Shown here: piece by piece, positions 26,747 through 38,756 of the stretch
How positions within the stretch are numbered: the first letter of the stretch is position 1
Layout of the letters: every line of letters starts with the position of its first letter
Source: Methylibium sp. Root1272
GTDB lineage: Bacteria > Pseudomonadota > Gammaproteobacteria > Burkholderiales > Burkholderiaceae_C
Assembly: GCF_001425905.1 (NCBI RefSeq)
Contig: NZ_LMDY01000014.1
Location: 186,001 to 250,000 of the forward strand
Direction of reading: 5' to 3'
Length of the DNA: 64,000 nt
Position numbers and translations under genes: made by a program
Notes under the pieces: model-generated
What the model was told of the DNA's origin: nothing
Seen by the model: only the letters and a program-made list of their open reading frames with translations
Database searches by the model: none

Positions 26747-27641
26747 TCAGCCGCGCTGGAACAGCCGGCTGCCGTGGATGTCGTCGGCGCACAGCGTCGT
26801 CAGGTCTTCGCGGCTCAGCGCCCGGTGGCGGTCCGCGAACAGACGGCTGGCCTGCCGCAGGCGGGCGCGGTCCAGCGCATTGCGCACGCTGCGCGCGTTG
26901 GCGAAGTGCGGCTGCGCGAGCCGCAGGTTCAGGTAGTCGCCGAAGGCGGCGCGGGCGTCGGCGCCCGCTGCGGTGTCGAAGCGGTAGTTCTGCTGCTGCA
27001 GCATCAGGTCGGCGATGCTCAGCAGTTCGGCCTGGTCGTAGTCCGGAAAGTCGAGGTGGTGCGCGACGCGCGAGCTCATGCCGGGATTGGACTTGAAGAA
27101 GGTGTCCATGCGGTCCTTGTAGCCGGCCAGGATCACCACCAGGTCGTCGCGCTGGTTCTCCATCACCTGCAGCAGGATCTCGATCGCTTCCTGGCCGTAG
27201 TCGCGCTCGTTCTCGGGGCGGTAGAGGTAGTAGGCCTCGTCGATGAACAGCACGCCGCCCATCGCCTTCTTCAGCACTTCCTTGGTGGCCTTTGCGCACA
27301 TAGCCCAGGCGGTGCAGGATCTCGGCCATGCGCATCGCCACCGTCGTCTTGCCGGTACCGGGGTTGCCGGTGAAGCTCATGTGCAGCGACGGCGACTGGG
27401 CCGCCAAGCCCAGGTTGAGCCTGAGCTTGTCGATCACCAGCAGCGCGGCGATGTCGCGGATGCGCTGCTTCACCGGCGCCAGGCCGACGAGGTCGCGGTC
27501 CAGTTCGTCGAGCACCGCCTCGACCTGGCTGTCGGCCAGCACCTCGGCCACCGTCGTCGCGCCGGACGCCGACGCCGCGGCGGCCGGGGCGAGCGGCGTG
27601 GCCTCGGTGGCACCGGGAATGGCGTACAGCGGCTGGCTCAT
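26747..27641 (-). pseudogene. cbbX: CbbX red-type RuBisCO activase, inactivated by a frameshifting deletion
   Basis: The N-terminal part, from ATG 27641, reads normally through [20 protein letters not shown], the Walker [20 protein letters not shown] and [10 protein letters not shown]. At about 27285-27291 the frame changes: the next expected residues ([20 protein letters not shown], with Walker B) continue in another frame to the normal end at 26747. About 20 residues expected between KGH and TKEVL are missing, equal to a deletion of about 62 bases. In CbbX this segment carries pore loop 1 (a YIG motif) that pulls on the RuBisCO C-terminus. Neither frame alone encodes a working AAA+ protein, and frameshifting would not restore the loop. 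An assembly error is the main alternative. Confidence 0.88.
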
Positions 27642-27680
27642 GGCGGACTCGCGGCGTGTGGGCGGAGGCGTCGGCGCGCT

Positions 27681-28124
27681 TCAGCGCTCGCCGTAGCGTT
27701 CGCCTTCGGGCTGCTCGGCGGCGTAGCCGCGCACCTGGTAGCGCATCGTGCGGCCATTGCCTTCCTGACGATCGAGCATGAAACCCGGCTCCTTCGAAGG
27801 CCGGTTGACGATGAAGCTCATCGCGATCGACTCGAAACCGCGCGTCGAGTCGAAGGCCATCAGGCGGATGTAATGGTTGGGGAAGGTCTGGCGGCAGTGG
27901 TTGAGTTCCATCAGCACGCCGGCCGCGTCGCGCAGGTCGAACATCGGGTTGCCGTACATCTCCCAGTAGGTGTTGCGCGGGTGCGGGTCGTCGGTGTATT
28001 CGACGCTCCACGCATAGCCCTTGCCGAGGCCGTACTCGATCTGCAGCGTGATCTCGGCATCGCTCAGGTCGGGCAGGAAGCTGAACTGGCCCTGCGTCAG
28101 GCGGCCGGTGGGGTTGGTCATCAT
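27681..28124 (-). CDS. cbbS: Ribulose-bisphosphate carboxylase small subunit, form I (red type)
   Basis: A 147-residue small subunit with [20 protein letters not shown] at the start, [14 protein letters not shown], and the C-terminal extension [15 protein letters not shown] that forms the beta-hairpin insert of red-type enzymes in place of the internal loop of green-type subunits. Two ATGs are adjacent at 28124 and 28121. It follows cbbL by 16 bases. Length is in the upper normal range for form IC. Confidence 0.96.
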   Translation of the reverse strand: MMTNPTGRLTQGQFSFLPDLSDAEITLQIEYGLGKGYAWSVEYTDDPHPRNTYWEMYGNPMFDLRDAAGVLMELNHCRQTFPNHYIRLMAFDSTRGFESIAMSFIVNRPSKEPGFMLDRQEGNGRTMRYQVRGYAAEQPEGERYGER

Positions 28125-28140
28125 GGTCGATTGCTCCCTG

Positions 28141-30664
<2,524 letters not shown>

Positions 30665-30742
30665 TTGCACCGCAAATATGCAAAGGGCCGGCGTGCTGGC
30701 ACCATGCGCTCCGGCTCAAGAGCCGGGAACAAGGAGACCGAC

Positions 30743-31072
30743 ATGAAGAGACTGCTCGCGAGATCGACGCTGGCCGCGGCCGCGCTGGCTGGAAGCCTGG
30801 CCGCCGGCGGCGCACTGGCCCAGGAGGCCGCCGCCCTGCAGGTGCGCAGCTGGGCCGCCACCTGCGCCAACTGCCACGGCACCGACGGCCGCTCGTCGTC
30901 CACCGACGCCGGGCTCGCCAAGCTGGCCGGGCTCGACAAGGCCTACCTCGTCGAACAGCTCACCGCCTTCCGCGAAGGCAAACGGCCCGCGACGATCATG
31001 CACCAGCTCACCAAGGGCTACACCCCGGCGCAGCTCGACGCCATCGCTGGCTACTTCGCCTCACAGAAATAG
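30743..31072 (+). CDS. fccA: Cytochrome c subunit of flavocytochrome c sulfide dehydrogenase
   Basis: A 109-residue mono-heme cytochrome c with a cleavable signal peptide ending GGALAQ. The heme motif is CANCH (Cys41, Cys44, His45) and the distal Met ligand is probably in TIMHQLTKGYTP. In flavocytochrome c/SoxEF systems this subunit takes electrons from the FAD subunit during sulfide oxidation. The ATG at 30743 has AAGGAG upstream. It is 13 bases before fccB, so they form one transcript just after cbbR, tying sulfide oxidation to CO2 fixation. Confidence 0.9.
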   Translation: MKRLLARSTLAAAALAGSLAAGGALAQEAAALQVRSWAATCANCHGTDGRSSSTDAGLAKLAGLDKAYLVEQLTAFREGKRPATIMHQLTKGYTPAQLDAIAGYFASQK

Positions 31073-31085
31073 AAGGGAGACCGCC

Positions 31086-32354
31086 ATGCAAAGACGTGCA
31101 TTGATCCAGGGTGCCGGCGCGACCGGCCTGCTGGCGCTGCTGGGGGGCTGCGCGACATCGCGCGTGCCGGAATCGGCCAAGGTCGTGGTGGTGGGCGGTG
31201 GCTACGGCGGCGCCACCGCGGCCAAGTACGTGCGGCTGCTGTCGGACCACAAGATCGACGTGGTGCTGATCGAGCCGAACGACAGCTTCATCTCCTGCCC
31301 GCTGAGCAACCTGGTGCTCGAAGGCGCGCGTGACCTGTCGTCGCTGGCCACGTCGTATGACGGGCTGCGCAAGCAGCACGGCATCACCGTCGTGAAGGAC
31401 TACGTCTCCGCGGTCGACCCGGCCAAGAAGACCGTGACGCTGGCGCGCGGCGGCAGCATCCGCTACGACAAGCTCGTGCTGTCACCGGGGGTCGAGCTGC
31501 AACTCGACACCGTTCCTGGCTTGAGCGAGGCCCACGCCGAGGGTCGCGTGCTGCAGGCCTGGAAGGCCGGGCCCGAGACGGTGGCGCTGCGCAAGCAGCT
31601 CGAGGCGCTGCCCGACGGCGGCGTCTACGCGCTGACGGTGCCCGAGGCACCCTATCGCTGCCCGCCCGGGCCCTACGAGCGGGTGGCGCTGGTGGCGTCC
31701 TACTTCAAGAAGGCCAAGCCGAAATCCAAGGTCGTGCTGTTCGATGCGAACCCCGACGTGACCTCGAAGGGCGCGCTGTTCAAGAAGGCCTGGAGCGAGC
31801 TCTATCCCGGCCTGATCGAATACCGCCCGCAGCACAAGGTGGTCGGCATCGAGGGCAACACGCTGAAGTTCGAGGTGCAGGAGAGCTTCAAGGCCGACGT
31901 GCTGAACGTGCTGCCGCAGCAGCGCGCCGGGCAGATCGCCGTGCAGACCGGCCTGGCCAACTCCAACAAGCGCTGGGTCGGCGTCGACTACCTCACCTTC
32001 CAGTCGACCGCCGCGAAGGACATCCACGTGATCGGCGACGCGATCCAGCTCGCCACCGGCATGCCCAAGTCCGGCCACATGGCCAACTCGCATGCCAAGG
32101 TGGCGGCCGCGGCCATCGTGTCCGAACTCTCCGGCCTGGCGCCGAACCCGAAGCCTCTGCTGACCAACACCTGCTACAGCTTCGTGGCGCCGGAGCTGGT
32201 GGTGCACGTCGCCAGCGTGCACGAGTACGTGGAGGCCGAGAAGACCTTCAAGACGGTGGCCGGCTCCGGCGGCCTGTCGGGCGAGCGCAATGCGCTCGAG
32301 GCGCAGTACGCGCTCGGCTGGGCCAAGAACATCTGGGCCGACGCGCTCGGCTGA
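31086..32354 (+). CDS. fccB: Flavoprotein subunit of sulfide dehydrogenase (FccB/SoxF)
   Basis: A 422-residue periplasmic FAD protein. The N-terminus MQRRALIQGAGATGLLALLGGC is a secretion signal with a twin-arginine-like RR and a lipobox-like GGC. The FAD-binding start is VVVVGGGYGGATAAKYV; the redox Cys in ISCPLSNLVL and the second Cys in YRCPPGPYER form the active-site disulfide expected for sulfide oxidation. C-terminal HVIGDAIQLATGMPKSG is the second FAD motif and the FccB-specific C-terminal domain follows. Partner of the cytochrome encoded just upstream. Confidence 0.93.
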   Translation: MQRRALIQGAGATGLLALLGGCATSRVPESAKVVVVGGGYGGATAAKYVRLLSDHKIDVVLIEPNDSFISCPLSNLVLEGARDLSSLATSYDGLRKQHGITVVKDYVSAVDPAKKTVTLARGGSIRYDKLVLSPGVELQLDTVPGLSEAHAEGRVLQAWKAGPETVALRKQLEALPDGGVYALTVPEAPYRCPPGPYERVALVASYFKKAKPKSKVVLFDANPDVTSKGALFKKAWSELYPGLIEYRPQHKVVGIEGNTLKFEVQESFKADVLNVLPQQRAGQIAVQTGLANSNKRWVGVDYLTFQSTAAKDIHVIGDAIQLATGMPKSGHMANSHAKVAAAAIVSELSGLAPNPKPLLTNTCYSFVAPELVVHVASVHEYVEAEKTFKTVAGSGGLSGERNALEAQYALGWAKNIWADALG

Positions 32355-32376
32355 CCGGCATCGGCCGGCGCGGCCG

Positions 32377-33153
32377 TCAGGCGACGGTGACTTCGTCGCT
32401 GCGCCTGACGCCGTGGTTGTCGGCCCAGGCCAGCGCGACCTTGTCGCCCGACTTCACGCCGCGCACGCCGAACTGCAGGAAGGGGTTCTTCGACACCGCC
32501 GTGCCCCACGCCGCGGTCAGCACCGGCTGGCCGTTGACGCGCGCCACCACCTCCTGGATGTGCCAGGCCGGGATCGTGCGACCGCTGCCGTCCTTGCGCT
32601 GGCCGCTCTCCATTTCGTGCTTCATCAGCGAGCGCACGGTCGCAATGGCCCCCGCGGGCTGAACGCGGATCAGCGTCGGCTGCGCAGGCTGTTCCGGCTC
32701 CGGCTCGGCCGCCCCGCCGCAGCCGCCGAGGGTGATCTTGACCTCCTTGCTCGCCATCAGCACGCGGCCGTCCTTCATGACCGCGAGCGCGATCACGTTC
32801 GAGGTCTCCTGCATCTTCAGGCGGATGGCGATGTTCGGCTCCAGCCGCTCGCCGGGCTCGAACAGAGCCGAGAGCAGCGTTGGATTGCGCTCGACGCCGA
32901 GCAGCAGGCGCTGCACGCCCGGCAGGGCGCAGCCCAGCGTCACCGGCACGACCGTGCCGTCCTCGAACAGGTCGGGGGCCTGCAGCAGCACGTCCTTGCT
33001 GGCCACCGGCGCCGGCAGGCCGAGCGCCTTCAACAACTGGGGCACGGTCTTCGCGTCGAACGCGGCCCGCGGGAACGACGGCAGATCGGCAGCACGCACC
33101 GACGGCACGGCGGCCACCAGGGCAGAGAGGAGGAGCTCGCGGCGACGCAGCAT
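32377..33153 (-). CDS. soxYZ: Fused SoxY-SoxZ thiosulfate oxidation carrier protein
   Basis: A 258-residue fusion. The N-terminal signal MLRRRELLLSALVAAVPSVRA has a twin-arginine pattern, as expected for SoxY. Residues about 25-150 match SoxY and end in the carrier motif ITLGGCGG (Cys145), normally at the very C-terminus, where the Cys carries the sulfur substrate. Here it continues through a Glu/Pro-rich linker (AAEPEPEQPAQP) into a SoxZ domain (RSLMKHEMESGQRKD, PAWHIQEVVARVNGQ, NPFLQFGVRGVKSGD). No SoxXA, SoxB or SoxCD is adjacent. Convergent with fccAB. The start has no strong ribosome binding site. Confidence 0.88.
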   Translation of the reverse strand: MLRRRELLLSALVAAVPSVRAADLPSFPRAAFDAKTVPQLLKALGLPAPVASKDVLLQAPDLFEDGTVVPVTLGCALPGVQRLLLGVERNPTLLSALFEPGERLEPNIAIRLKMQETSNVIALAVMKDGRVLMASKEVKITLGGCGGAAEPEPEQPAQPTLIRVQPAGAIATVRSLMKHEMESGQRKDGSGRTIPAWHIQEVVARVNGQPVLTAAWGTAVSKNPFLQFGVRGVKSGDKVALAWADNHGVRRSDEVTVA

Positions 33154-33249
33154 GTTCGGGGATCGGAGTTCGTCGAGGTCGGTCCGACATGCTACGGGAC
33201 GCAGTACACCGCTGCTGGACTGGGGGCAGTCGCGGGATACTCCCGACCC

Positions 33250-34530
33250 ATGCCGACCCGTCACCCCCACCCGCTGCGCACCGCGCTCCACAACGAAGTC
33301 CACGCGCGGCCCTATGAACGGATGCAACCGCCGCTGGCGGTATCGCACCTGGCCTTCGTCTCCAGCCCCGAGGTGCAGGTGGCAGACCGCGCCCATCTCG
33401 AGACGCTGCTGCGCGACCTGCACCTGCCGCTGCCGGCGCCCGAGGCCAGCCACCTCAGCATCGACCTGCCCGGCGCGCGGCTGCGCTGGGAGCGCCACAC
33501 CGAGTTCGTCAGCTACACGATCTGGCGCCCGCTGCGCGCCGACGAGGCGCTCGACGCCGCACCGGCCTATCGATCGCTGCCGGACGGCTGGCTGGCGAGC
33601 GTGCCGGGTGAACTGCTGGTCGCCACCAATCTGCTGGTCCTGAATTCCCGCGAGCAGAACCTGCGCGGCCTGGTCGACGCCTGGCTGGATGCCGACTCGC
33701 TGGTCGGGGCCGACGTCGCCGATGGCGACCTGCACATCTACAGCGATTTCCGGCTGCACCCCGACGGCTACGGCCGCTGGCTGGTCGGCGTCGGCAACCC
33801 GTCGATCACGCCGCGGCGCCTGGGGCGCAACGTGCAGCGCCTGCTCGAGATCGACACCTACCGCATGATGGCGCTGCTCGGCCTGCCGGTCGCGCGCGAC
33901 ACCACGCGCCGCCTCGACGAGCTCGAACGCCAGCTCGCCGGCCTGGCCGACACCAGCGCCGGCAGCGAGACGGCCGACGAAGCGCGGCTGCTGGACTCGC
34001 TCACACGGCTGGCGCGCGAGGTCGAATCCACTTATGCGCGGCACCACAGCCGTTTCTCGGCGTCGTCGGCCTACTTCGACCTGGTCGAGCAGCGCATCGA
34101 CGAGCTGCGCGAGACCCGCCTCGAGGGGCTGCAGACGGTGCGCGAGTTCGTCGACCGCCGCTTGAAGCCCGCAGTCACCACCACCGCCTGGGCCTCGCGG
34201 CGCCTGGGCGCGCTGTCGGAGCGCGTCTCGCGCGCCAGCGAACTGCTGCGCACACGGGTCGAGACGCTGCAGCAGGAACACGCCCGCGAACTGCTGTCCA
34301 CGATGAACGCGCGCCAGCACCTGCAGTTGCGCCTGCAGGCGGCGGTCGAAGGGCTGTCGGTGGCGGCCATCACCTACTACGGCGTCGGGCTGGTCGGCTA
34401 CCTGGCCAAGGGCGCGCACGCGGTCCACCTGCCGGTGCCGGTGGAACTGGTCATTGCGCTGGCCGTGCCGGTGATCGCACTCACCGCCTGGCTGGGCATG
34501 CGCCGGCTGAGGCGGCGCATCGAGGGCTGA
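33250..34530 (+). CDS. DUF3422 family membrane protein
   Basis: A 426-residue protein of the DUF3422 family. It opens with [20 protein letters not shown], has [18 protein letters not shown] and [17 protein letters not shown] in the middle, a long coiled-coil-like region (about 220-370) and two C-terminal hydrophobic helices ([15 protein letters not shown] and [19 protein letters not shown]) that anchor it in the inner membrane. The function of the family is unknown. Divergent from soxYZ and transcribed alone. Confidence 0.9.
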   Translation: MPTRHPHPLRTALHNEVHARPYERMQPPLAVSHLAFVSSPEVQVADRAHLETLLRDLHLPLPAPEASHLSIDLPGARLRWERHTEFVSYTIWRPLRADEALDAAPAYRSLPDGWLASVPGELLVATNLLVLNSREQNLRGLVDAWLDADSLVGADVADGDLHIYSDFRLHPDGYGRWLVGVGNPSITPRRLGRNVQRLLEIDTYRMMALLGLPVARDTTRRLDELERQLAGLADTSAGSETADEARLLDSLTRLAREVESTYARHHSRFSASSAYFDLVEQRIDELRETRLEGLQTVREFVDRRLKPAVTTTAWASRRLGALSERVSRASELLRTRVETLQQEHARELLSTMNARQHLQLRLQAAVEGLSVAAITYYGVGLVGYLAKGAHAVHLPVPVELVIALAVPVIALTAWLGMRRLRRRIEG

Positions 34531-34557
34531 GGCTCGCGCCGCACAGGCCGTCGAGCG

Positions 34558-34830
34558 TCAGTGCTTGCCGGTCGTCCGGTGGATGCGGATCGGCACCGCC
34601 GCATCGGCGCGCGCCGGGGCCGCGGGCTTGGCATCGCAGCCATCGCAGCCGCACGCGTTGGGCCCGGCCGCCGCACGACGCAGCACCCCGGCCAGCGGGC
34701 CGCCCTGCCCGATCCCCGGCACGCGCAACAGCCACCCGGCCAGCGGACGACGCAAGGCCGCCGGCATCAGCGACCACAGCGCGTAGACCGAACACAGCGC
34801 CACCAGCAGGCCGACGACAAGCTGCTGCAT
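34558..34830 (-). CDS. Small FeoB-associated Cys-rich membrane protein
   Basis: A 90-residue protein with one N-terminal membrane helix ([19 protein letters not shown]) and a C-terminal Cys motif [12 protein letters not shown] followed by a basic tail. Proteins of this pattern (DUF6587-like) are encoded next to feoB in many beta-proteobacteria and may bind metal or help the transporter. It begins 14 bases after the feoB stop, so it is the third gene of the feo operon. Confidence 0.8.
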   Translation of the reverse strand: MQQLVVGLLVALCSVYALWSLMPAALRRPLAGWLLRVPGIGQGGPLAGVLRRAAAGPNACGCDGCDAKPAAPARADAAVPIRIHRTTGKH

Positions 34831-34844
34831 CGTTCGTTCGCTCT

Positions 34845-36737
34845 TCAGGCCGCCAGCGCGAGCGCCACGCGGTAGGTCACGAAGGCCGCCACGTACGCCA
34901 GCGCGAACAGGTAGCCGGCCATCAGCACGGGGTAGCGCCAGGAATTGGTCTCGCGCCGCACCACGGCCAGGGTCGACAGGCACTGCGGCGCGAACACGAA
35001 CCACGCCAGCAGCGCATAGGCCGTCGCCACCGACCACTGGCTGGCGATCACCGGCATCAGCGTGTCGGCCACCGCGTCCTCGCTGCCCGACAGCGCGTAG
35101 ACCGTGCCCAGCGCGCCGACCACCACCTCGCGCGCGGCGAGGCCCGGCACCAACGCGATCGAGATCTGCCAGTTGAAGCCGATCGGCGCGAACACCTTCT
35201 CCAGCGCCTGCCCGAGCCAGCCCGCCGCGCTGTACTGGATCGCCGGCCCGGTGGCGCCGTCGGGCGGCGCCGGGTAGCTCGACAGGAACCACAGCAGCAC
35301 GGTCAGCGCGAAGATGATGCCGCCGACCCGGCGCACGAAGATGCGCGCCCGCTCCCACAGGCCGTAGCCCAGGTTGCGCAGGCTGGGCAGGCGGTACGGC
35401 GGCAGCTCCAGCATCAGCGGCTGGTAGCTGCTCTTCATCCAGAAGCGCTTGAGCAGCCAGGCCACGGCCATCGACGACAGCACCCCCGCGGCGTAGAGCG
35501 CGAACAGCGTGAGCCCCTGGCCGTTGAACGGCCCGATGTCACGCGCCGGGATGAAGGCGCCGATCAGCAGCGCGTAGACCGGCAGGCGCGCCGAACACGT
35601 CATCAAGGGCGCGACCATGATGGTCGCGAGCCGGTCGCGCCAGTTCGCGATGGTGCGCGTGGCCATGATGCCGGGAATGGCGCACGCGAAGCTCGACAGC
35701 AGCGGGATGAAGGCGCGGCCCGACAGTCCCACCTTGCCCATCACCGTGTCCAGCAGGAAGGCGGCGCGCGGCAGGTAGCCCGAATCCTCGAGCAGCAGGA
35801 TGAAGAAGAACAGGATCAGGATCTGCGGCAGGAACACCAGCACGCCGCCCACGCCGGCGATCACGCCGTCGACCAGCAGGCTGCGCAGCGGCCCCTGGGC
35901 CATGCGGGCGGTGGTCTGCTCGGCGAGCCAGGCCATGCCGTCCTTGATGGCATCCATGGGCAGGTTGGCCCACGAGAACACCGCCTGGAAGATCAGGAAC
36001 AGCAGCGTGGCCAACAGCACCAGGCCCCACACCGGGTGCATCACCACGGCGTCGATGCGGTGGTCGAAGCGCTCGAAATGCAAGGCCCCGGGCGCCGCCA
36101 CCGCCAGGATGCGGCGCACCTCGCGCTGCAGCTCGGCGGTCCCCGGCGCCGCCGTGGCCACGGTCGGCCGCAGCTCCGCCGGAGATGCGGCCGTGCCGAA
36201 CTGCAGCGCCTGCCGTTCGATCTCGGCCAGCAGCGCCGCATGCCCGTTGTGCCGCACCGCCACCGTCTCGACCACCGGCAGGCCCAGTTCGGCAGCCAGC
36301 CGCACCACGTCGATCTGCAGGCCGCGCGAACGCGCCACGTCGGCCATGTTCAGCGACACGATCATCGGCCGGCCCAGCGCCTTCAGTTCCAGCACCAGCC
36401 GCAGGTTCATGCGCAGGTTGGTCGCGTCGACCACGGCGACGATGGCGTCCGGCGCCGACTCGCCGGCGCGCCGGCCGAACACCACGTCGCGCGTCACCTC
36501 CTCGTCGGGCGTCAGCGGCGTGAGGCTGTAGGTGCCGGGCAGGTCGAACACCGCCACGCTGCGGCCGTCGGCCAGCGGCACGAGGCCGACCTTGCGTTCG
36601 ACCGTGACGCCGGCGTAGTTGGCGACCTTCTGGCGCGCCCCGGTCAGCAGGTTGAACAGCGCCGTCTTGCCGCAGTTCGGGTTGCCGACCAGCGCCACCT
36701 GCAGCAGCCGGGCCTCGGCCGTCGCCGCCCCGCTCAC
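34845..36737 (-). CDS. feoB: Ferrous iron transport protein B
   Basis: A 630-residue Fe(II) transporter with an N-terminal GTPase domain (G1 [12 protein letters not shown] near residue 18, G3 DLPGTYSL, G4 SLNMADVA) followed by a helical spacer and the polytopic membrane domain with Gate motifs, including [16 protein letters not shown] and [15 protein letters not shown] and their conserved cysteines. It is shorter than the E. coli protein mainly at the C-terminus, as usual in this group. The ATG overlaps the feoA stop by four bases. Confidence 0.96.
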   Translation of the reverse strand: MSGAATAEARLLQVALVGNPNCGKTALFNLLTGARQKVANYAGVTVERKVGLVPLADGRSVAVFDLPGTYSLTPLTPDEEVTRDVVFGRRAGESAPDAIVAVVDATNLRMNLRLVLELKALGRPMIVSLNMADVARSRGLQIDVVRLAAELGLPVVETVAVRHNGHAALLAEIERQALQFGTAASPAELRPTVATAAPGTAELQREVRRILAVAAPGALHFERFDHRIDAVVMHPVWGLVLLATLLFLIFQAVFSWANLPMDAIKDGMAWLAEQTTARMAQGPLRSLLVDGVIAGVGGVLVFLPQILILFFFILLLEDSGYLPRAAFLLDTVMGKVGLSGRAFIPLLSSFACAIPGIMATRTIANWRDRLATIMVAPLMTCSARLPVYALLIGAFIPARDIGPFNGQGLTLFALYAAGVLSSMAVAWLLKRFWMKSSYQPLMLELPPYRLPSLRNLGYGLWERARIFVRRVGGIIFALTVLLWFLSSYPAPPDGATGPAIQYSAAGWLGQALEKVFAPIGFNWQISIALVPGLAAREVVVGALGTVYALSGSEDAVADTLMPVIASQWSVATAYALLAWFVFAPQCLSTLAVVRRETNSWRYPVLMAGYLFALAYVAAFVTYRVALALAA

Positions 36738-36991
36738 GACCGCACCTCCCCGATCGGCGTCACCTCGATGCAGGCGGCCTCGGCCAGACGCAGCGCGAAC
36801 AGCGTGTCGCCGATCTGCACCGCCAGCGGCTCGCGGCCTCCGGGCCCGCGCCGCAACAGCCGCACCGGCTCGCCGGGGAGGAAACCGAGTTCGCCCAGGC
36901 GCTGCAGCACGGCCGCGTCGACCGCCGCGCCGGCCAGCCGCAGGGCCGACACCGTGGCGTGCTGGCCGGGTTTCAGGTCATTGAGGATCAG
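36734..36991 (-). CDS. feoA: Ferrous iron transport protein A, apparently with a CTG start
   Basis: An SH3-like FeoA of about 85 residues, with [19 protein letters not shown] at the start and [20 protein letters not shown] plus IEVTPIGEV at the end. No ATG, GTG or TTG occurs in frame near the domain start. A CTG at 36991-36989 lies six bases after GGAG, giving (M)ILNDLKPGQ, and is the best candidate; the ATC next to it is a poorer choice. It is preceded by a Fur-box-like site and followed by feoB with a four-base overlap. FeoA assists FeoB in ferrous iron uptake. Confidence 0.85.
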   Translation of the reverse strand: MILNDLKPGQHATVSALRLAGAAVDAAVLQRLGELGFLPGEPVRLLRRGPGGREPLAVQIGDTLFALRLAEAACIEVTPIGEVRS

Positions 36992-37016
36992 GGAACGCTC
37001 CGGTGTCAGGCGACAT

Positions 37017-37035
37017 GCAAATGATAATTGGTCGC
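37017..37035. promoter_or_regulatory. Probable Fur box of the feo operon
   Basis: The 19-bp GCAAATGATAATTGGTCGC contains the Fur core AATGATAAT and stands out as AT-rich in a GC-rich region, 26 bases upstream of the proposed feoA start. Position and gene content fit iron repression by Fur. The right half-site is poorly conserved. Confidence 0.6.
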
Positions 37036-37109
37036 ATCTTACAAACCGGCCATGCGGGGCTTCGTCGGGCCCGGCACGCGGTCGCCGCACGGATACCGAC
37101 AATGGACCC

Positions 37110-37907
37110 ATGCTGACCTGGCTCGCCAGTCCCGATGACCCCTTGCCGGACACGCGCCACGCGCTGCCGGCCGGCAGCGAGGCGCCCGGCCTGGTGGCGG
37201 CCGGCGAAGACCTGTCGCCGCGGCGGCTGGCCGAGGCCTACGCGCGTGGCATCTTCCCCTGGTACAGCCAAGGCCAGCCGGTGCTGTGGTGGAGCCCCGA
37301 TCCGCGCATGGTGCTGCCGGTGGCCGAGTTCAAGCTGTCGCACTCGCTGCGCAAGACGTTGCGCCGCTTCATCGCCGCCCCCCAGTGCCAGGTGCGCATC
37401 GACCACGACTTCCCCGCCGTGATCCACGCCTGCGCGACGACCCCGCGCGACGGCCAGGACGGCACCTGGATCCAGCCCGAGCTGCAGGCGGCCTACGGCG
37501 AGTGGCACCGGCTCGGCGCCGTGCACTCCTTCGAGACCTGGGTCGACGGCCGGCTGGTCGGCGGCCTGTACGGCGTGAACCTGGGGCGCATGTTCTTCGG
37601 CGAGTCGATGTTCTCGCACGCCACCGATGCGTCGAAGATCGCGCTGGCCGCGCTGGTGGCGTTCTGCCGCGCGCACGGCATCGCGCTGATCGATTGCCAG
37701 CAGCGCACCGCGCACCTCGGCTCGCTGGGCGCACGCGAGATCGATCGCCCCACGTTCGAGGGGCACCTGGCGCGCACGGTCGCTCAGCAGCCGCCGGAAG
37801 ATTGGACCTATGATGAATCGCACTGGACACAACTCGGGCTCGAGACCGGCCCGGTTCCTGCATCGTCCAGCGTGACCGAGACTTCGCCCCGCCCGGCCGC
37901 ACCGTGA
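37110..37907 (+). CDS. aat: Leucyl/phenylalanyl-tRNA--protein transferase
   Basis: A 265-residue transferase that adds Leu or Phe to N-terminal Lys/Arg for N-degron (ClpAP) degradation. Core motifs: [40 protein letters not shown], the [19 protein letters not shown] block, and [20 protein letters not shown] Pro/Ser/Thr-rich tail after about residue 235 is not part of the fold. The ATG at 37110 precedes LTWLASP. Its stop overlaps the GTG of the next N-degron gene, so the two are translationally coupled. Confidence 0.95.
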   Translation: MLTWLASPDDPLPDTRHALPAGSEAPGLVAAGEDLSPRRLAEAYARGIFPWYSQGQPVLWWSPDPRMVLPVAEFKLSHSLRKTLRRFIAAPQCQVRIDHDFPAVIHACATTPRDGQDGTWIQPELQAAYGEWHRLGAVHSFETWVDGRLVGGLYGVNLGRMFFGESMFSHATDASKIALAALVAFCRAHGIALIDCQQRTAHLGSLGAREIDRPTFEGHLARTVAQQPPEDWTYDESHWTQLGLETGPVPASSSVTETSPRPAAP

Positions 37908-38665
37908 CCCATCCGAAAGAACTTCCGCTCGCGTCGCTGCAGTTCTATGCGACGGCGCCCTACCCCTGCAGCTACCTCGCGGGCCGGTCGGCACGCTCGC
38001 AGGTCGCCACGCCCAGCCACCTGATCCACGCCGACACCTACTCGGGCCTGGTGGCCAACGGCTTCCGGCGCAGCGGCATGTTCACCTACCGGCCCTATTG
38101 CGACGGTTGCCGCGCCTGCGTGCCCCTGCGCGTGCCGGTGGCCGGCTTCCAGCCCACGCGCAGCCAGCGCCGCGCCTGGAAGGCGCACCAGGGCCTGCAG
38201 TCGCGCGTGCTGCGGCTGTGCTTCGTGCCCGAGCACTACCAGCTCTACCTGCGCTACCAGGCCGGGCGCCATGCCGGTGGCGGCATGGACCACGACTCGA
38301 TCGACCAGTACACCCAGTTCCTGCTGCAGAGCCGCGTCAACTCTCGCCTCGTGGAGTTCCGCGAGCCGGCGCCCGAAGGCCAGCTCGGCGCGCTGAAGAT
38401 GGTGTCGATCCTCGACATCCTGAACGACGGCCTGAGCGCCGTGTACACCTTCTACGAACCCGAGCCCGACACCAGCTACGGCACCTACAACGTGCTGTGG
38501 CAGATCGAGCAGACGCGCCAGCTCAGGCTGCCGCACGTGTACCTGGGCTACTGGATCGGCGAGAGCCCGAAGATGTCCTACAAGGCGCAGTTCAGGCCGA
38601 ACGAGATGCTGATCGACGGCCAGTGGACCGCCGGTTCCGCCGCCGCGCCGACCACCCCCCGCTGA
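37904..38665 (+). CDS. bpt: Aspartate/glutamate leucyltransferase
   Basis: A 253-residue Bpt-type aminoacyl-tRNA protein transferase that adds Leu to N-terminal Asp/Glu, feeding the ClpAP N-degron route with Aat. It has the N-terminal Cys-containing block [46 protein letters not shown], and [20 protein letters not shown], as in bacterial arginyltransferase-like proteins. The GTG start overlaps the aat stop (GTGA). It is the last ordinary gene before the accessory island. Confidence 0.95.
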   Translation: MTHPKELPLASLQFYATAPYPCSYLAGRSARSQVATPSHLIHADTYSGLVANGFRRSGMFTYRPYCDGCRACVPLRVPVAGFQPTRSQRRAWKAHQGLQSRVLRLCFVPEHYQLYLRYQAGRHAGGGMDHDSIDQYTQFLLQSRVNSRLVEFREPAPEGQLGALKMVSILDILNDGLSAVYTFYEPEPDTSYGTYNVLWQIEQTRQLRLPHVYLGYWIGESPKMSYKAQFRPNEMLIDGQWTAGSAAAPTTPR

Positions 38666-38756
38666 CACGTCGCGCGCGCCGCGCTAGGGGTGGTGCCGCA
38701 CCGCACCGCGGCCCACACTGCCCGCCGCGTGCCGAACCGGCACGACGGAGGGGACC

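Noticed and set aside
25656-27641. A single 661-residue CbbX-CbbF fusion protein
   Set aside because: The continuous frame exists only because the cbbX deletion shifted the reading frame into that of cbbF. The middle part is nonsense (rich in Arg/Pro), and cbbF has its own ATG and ribosome binding site.
26747-27641. cbbX break as a simple one-base sequencing error
   Set aside because: A single indel would change the frame but keep all residues; here about 20 conserved residues are missing as well, so a longer deletion or assembly collapse is required.
33250-34530. DUF3422 protein as part of the Sox or Feo systems
   Set aside because: It is transcribed away from soxYZ and convergent with feo genes, and the family is widespread without such links.
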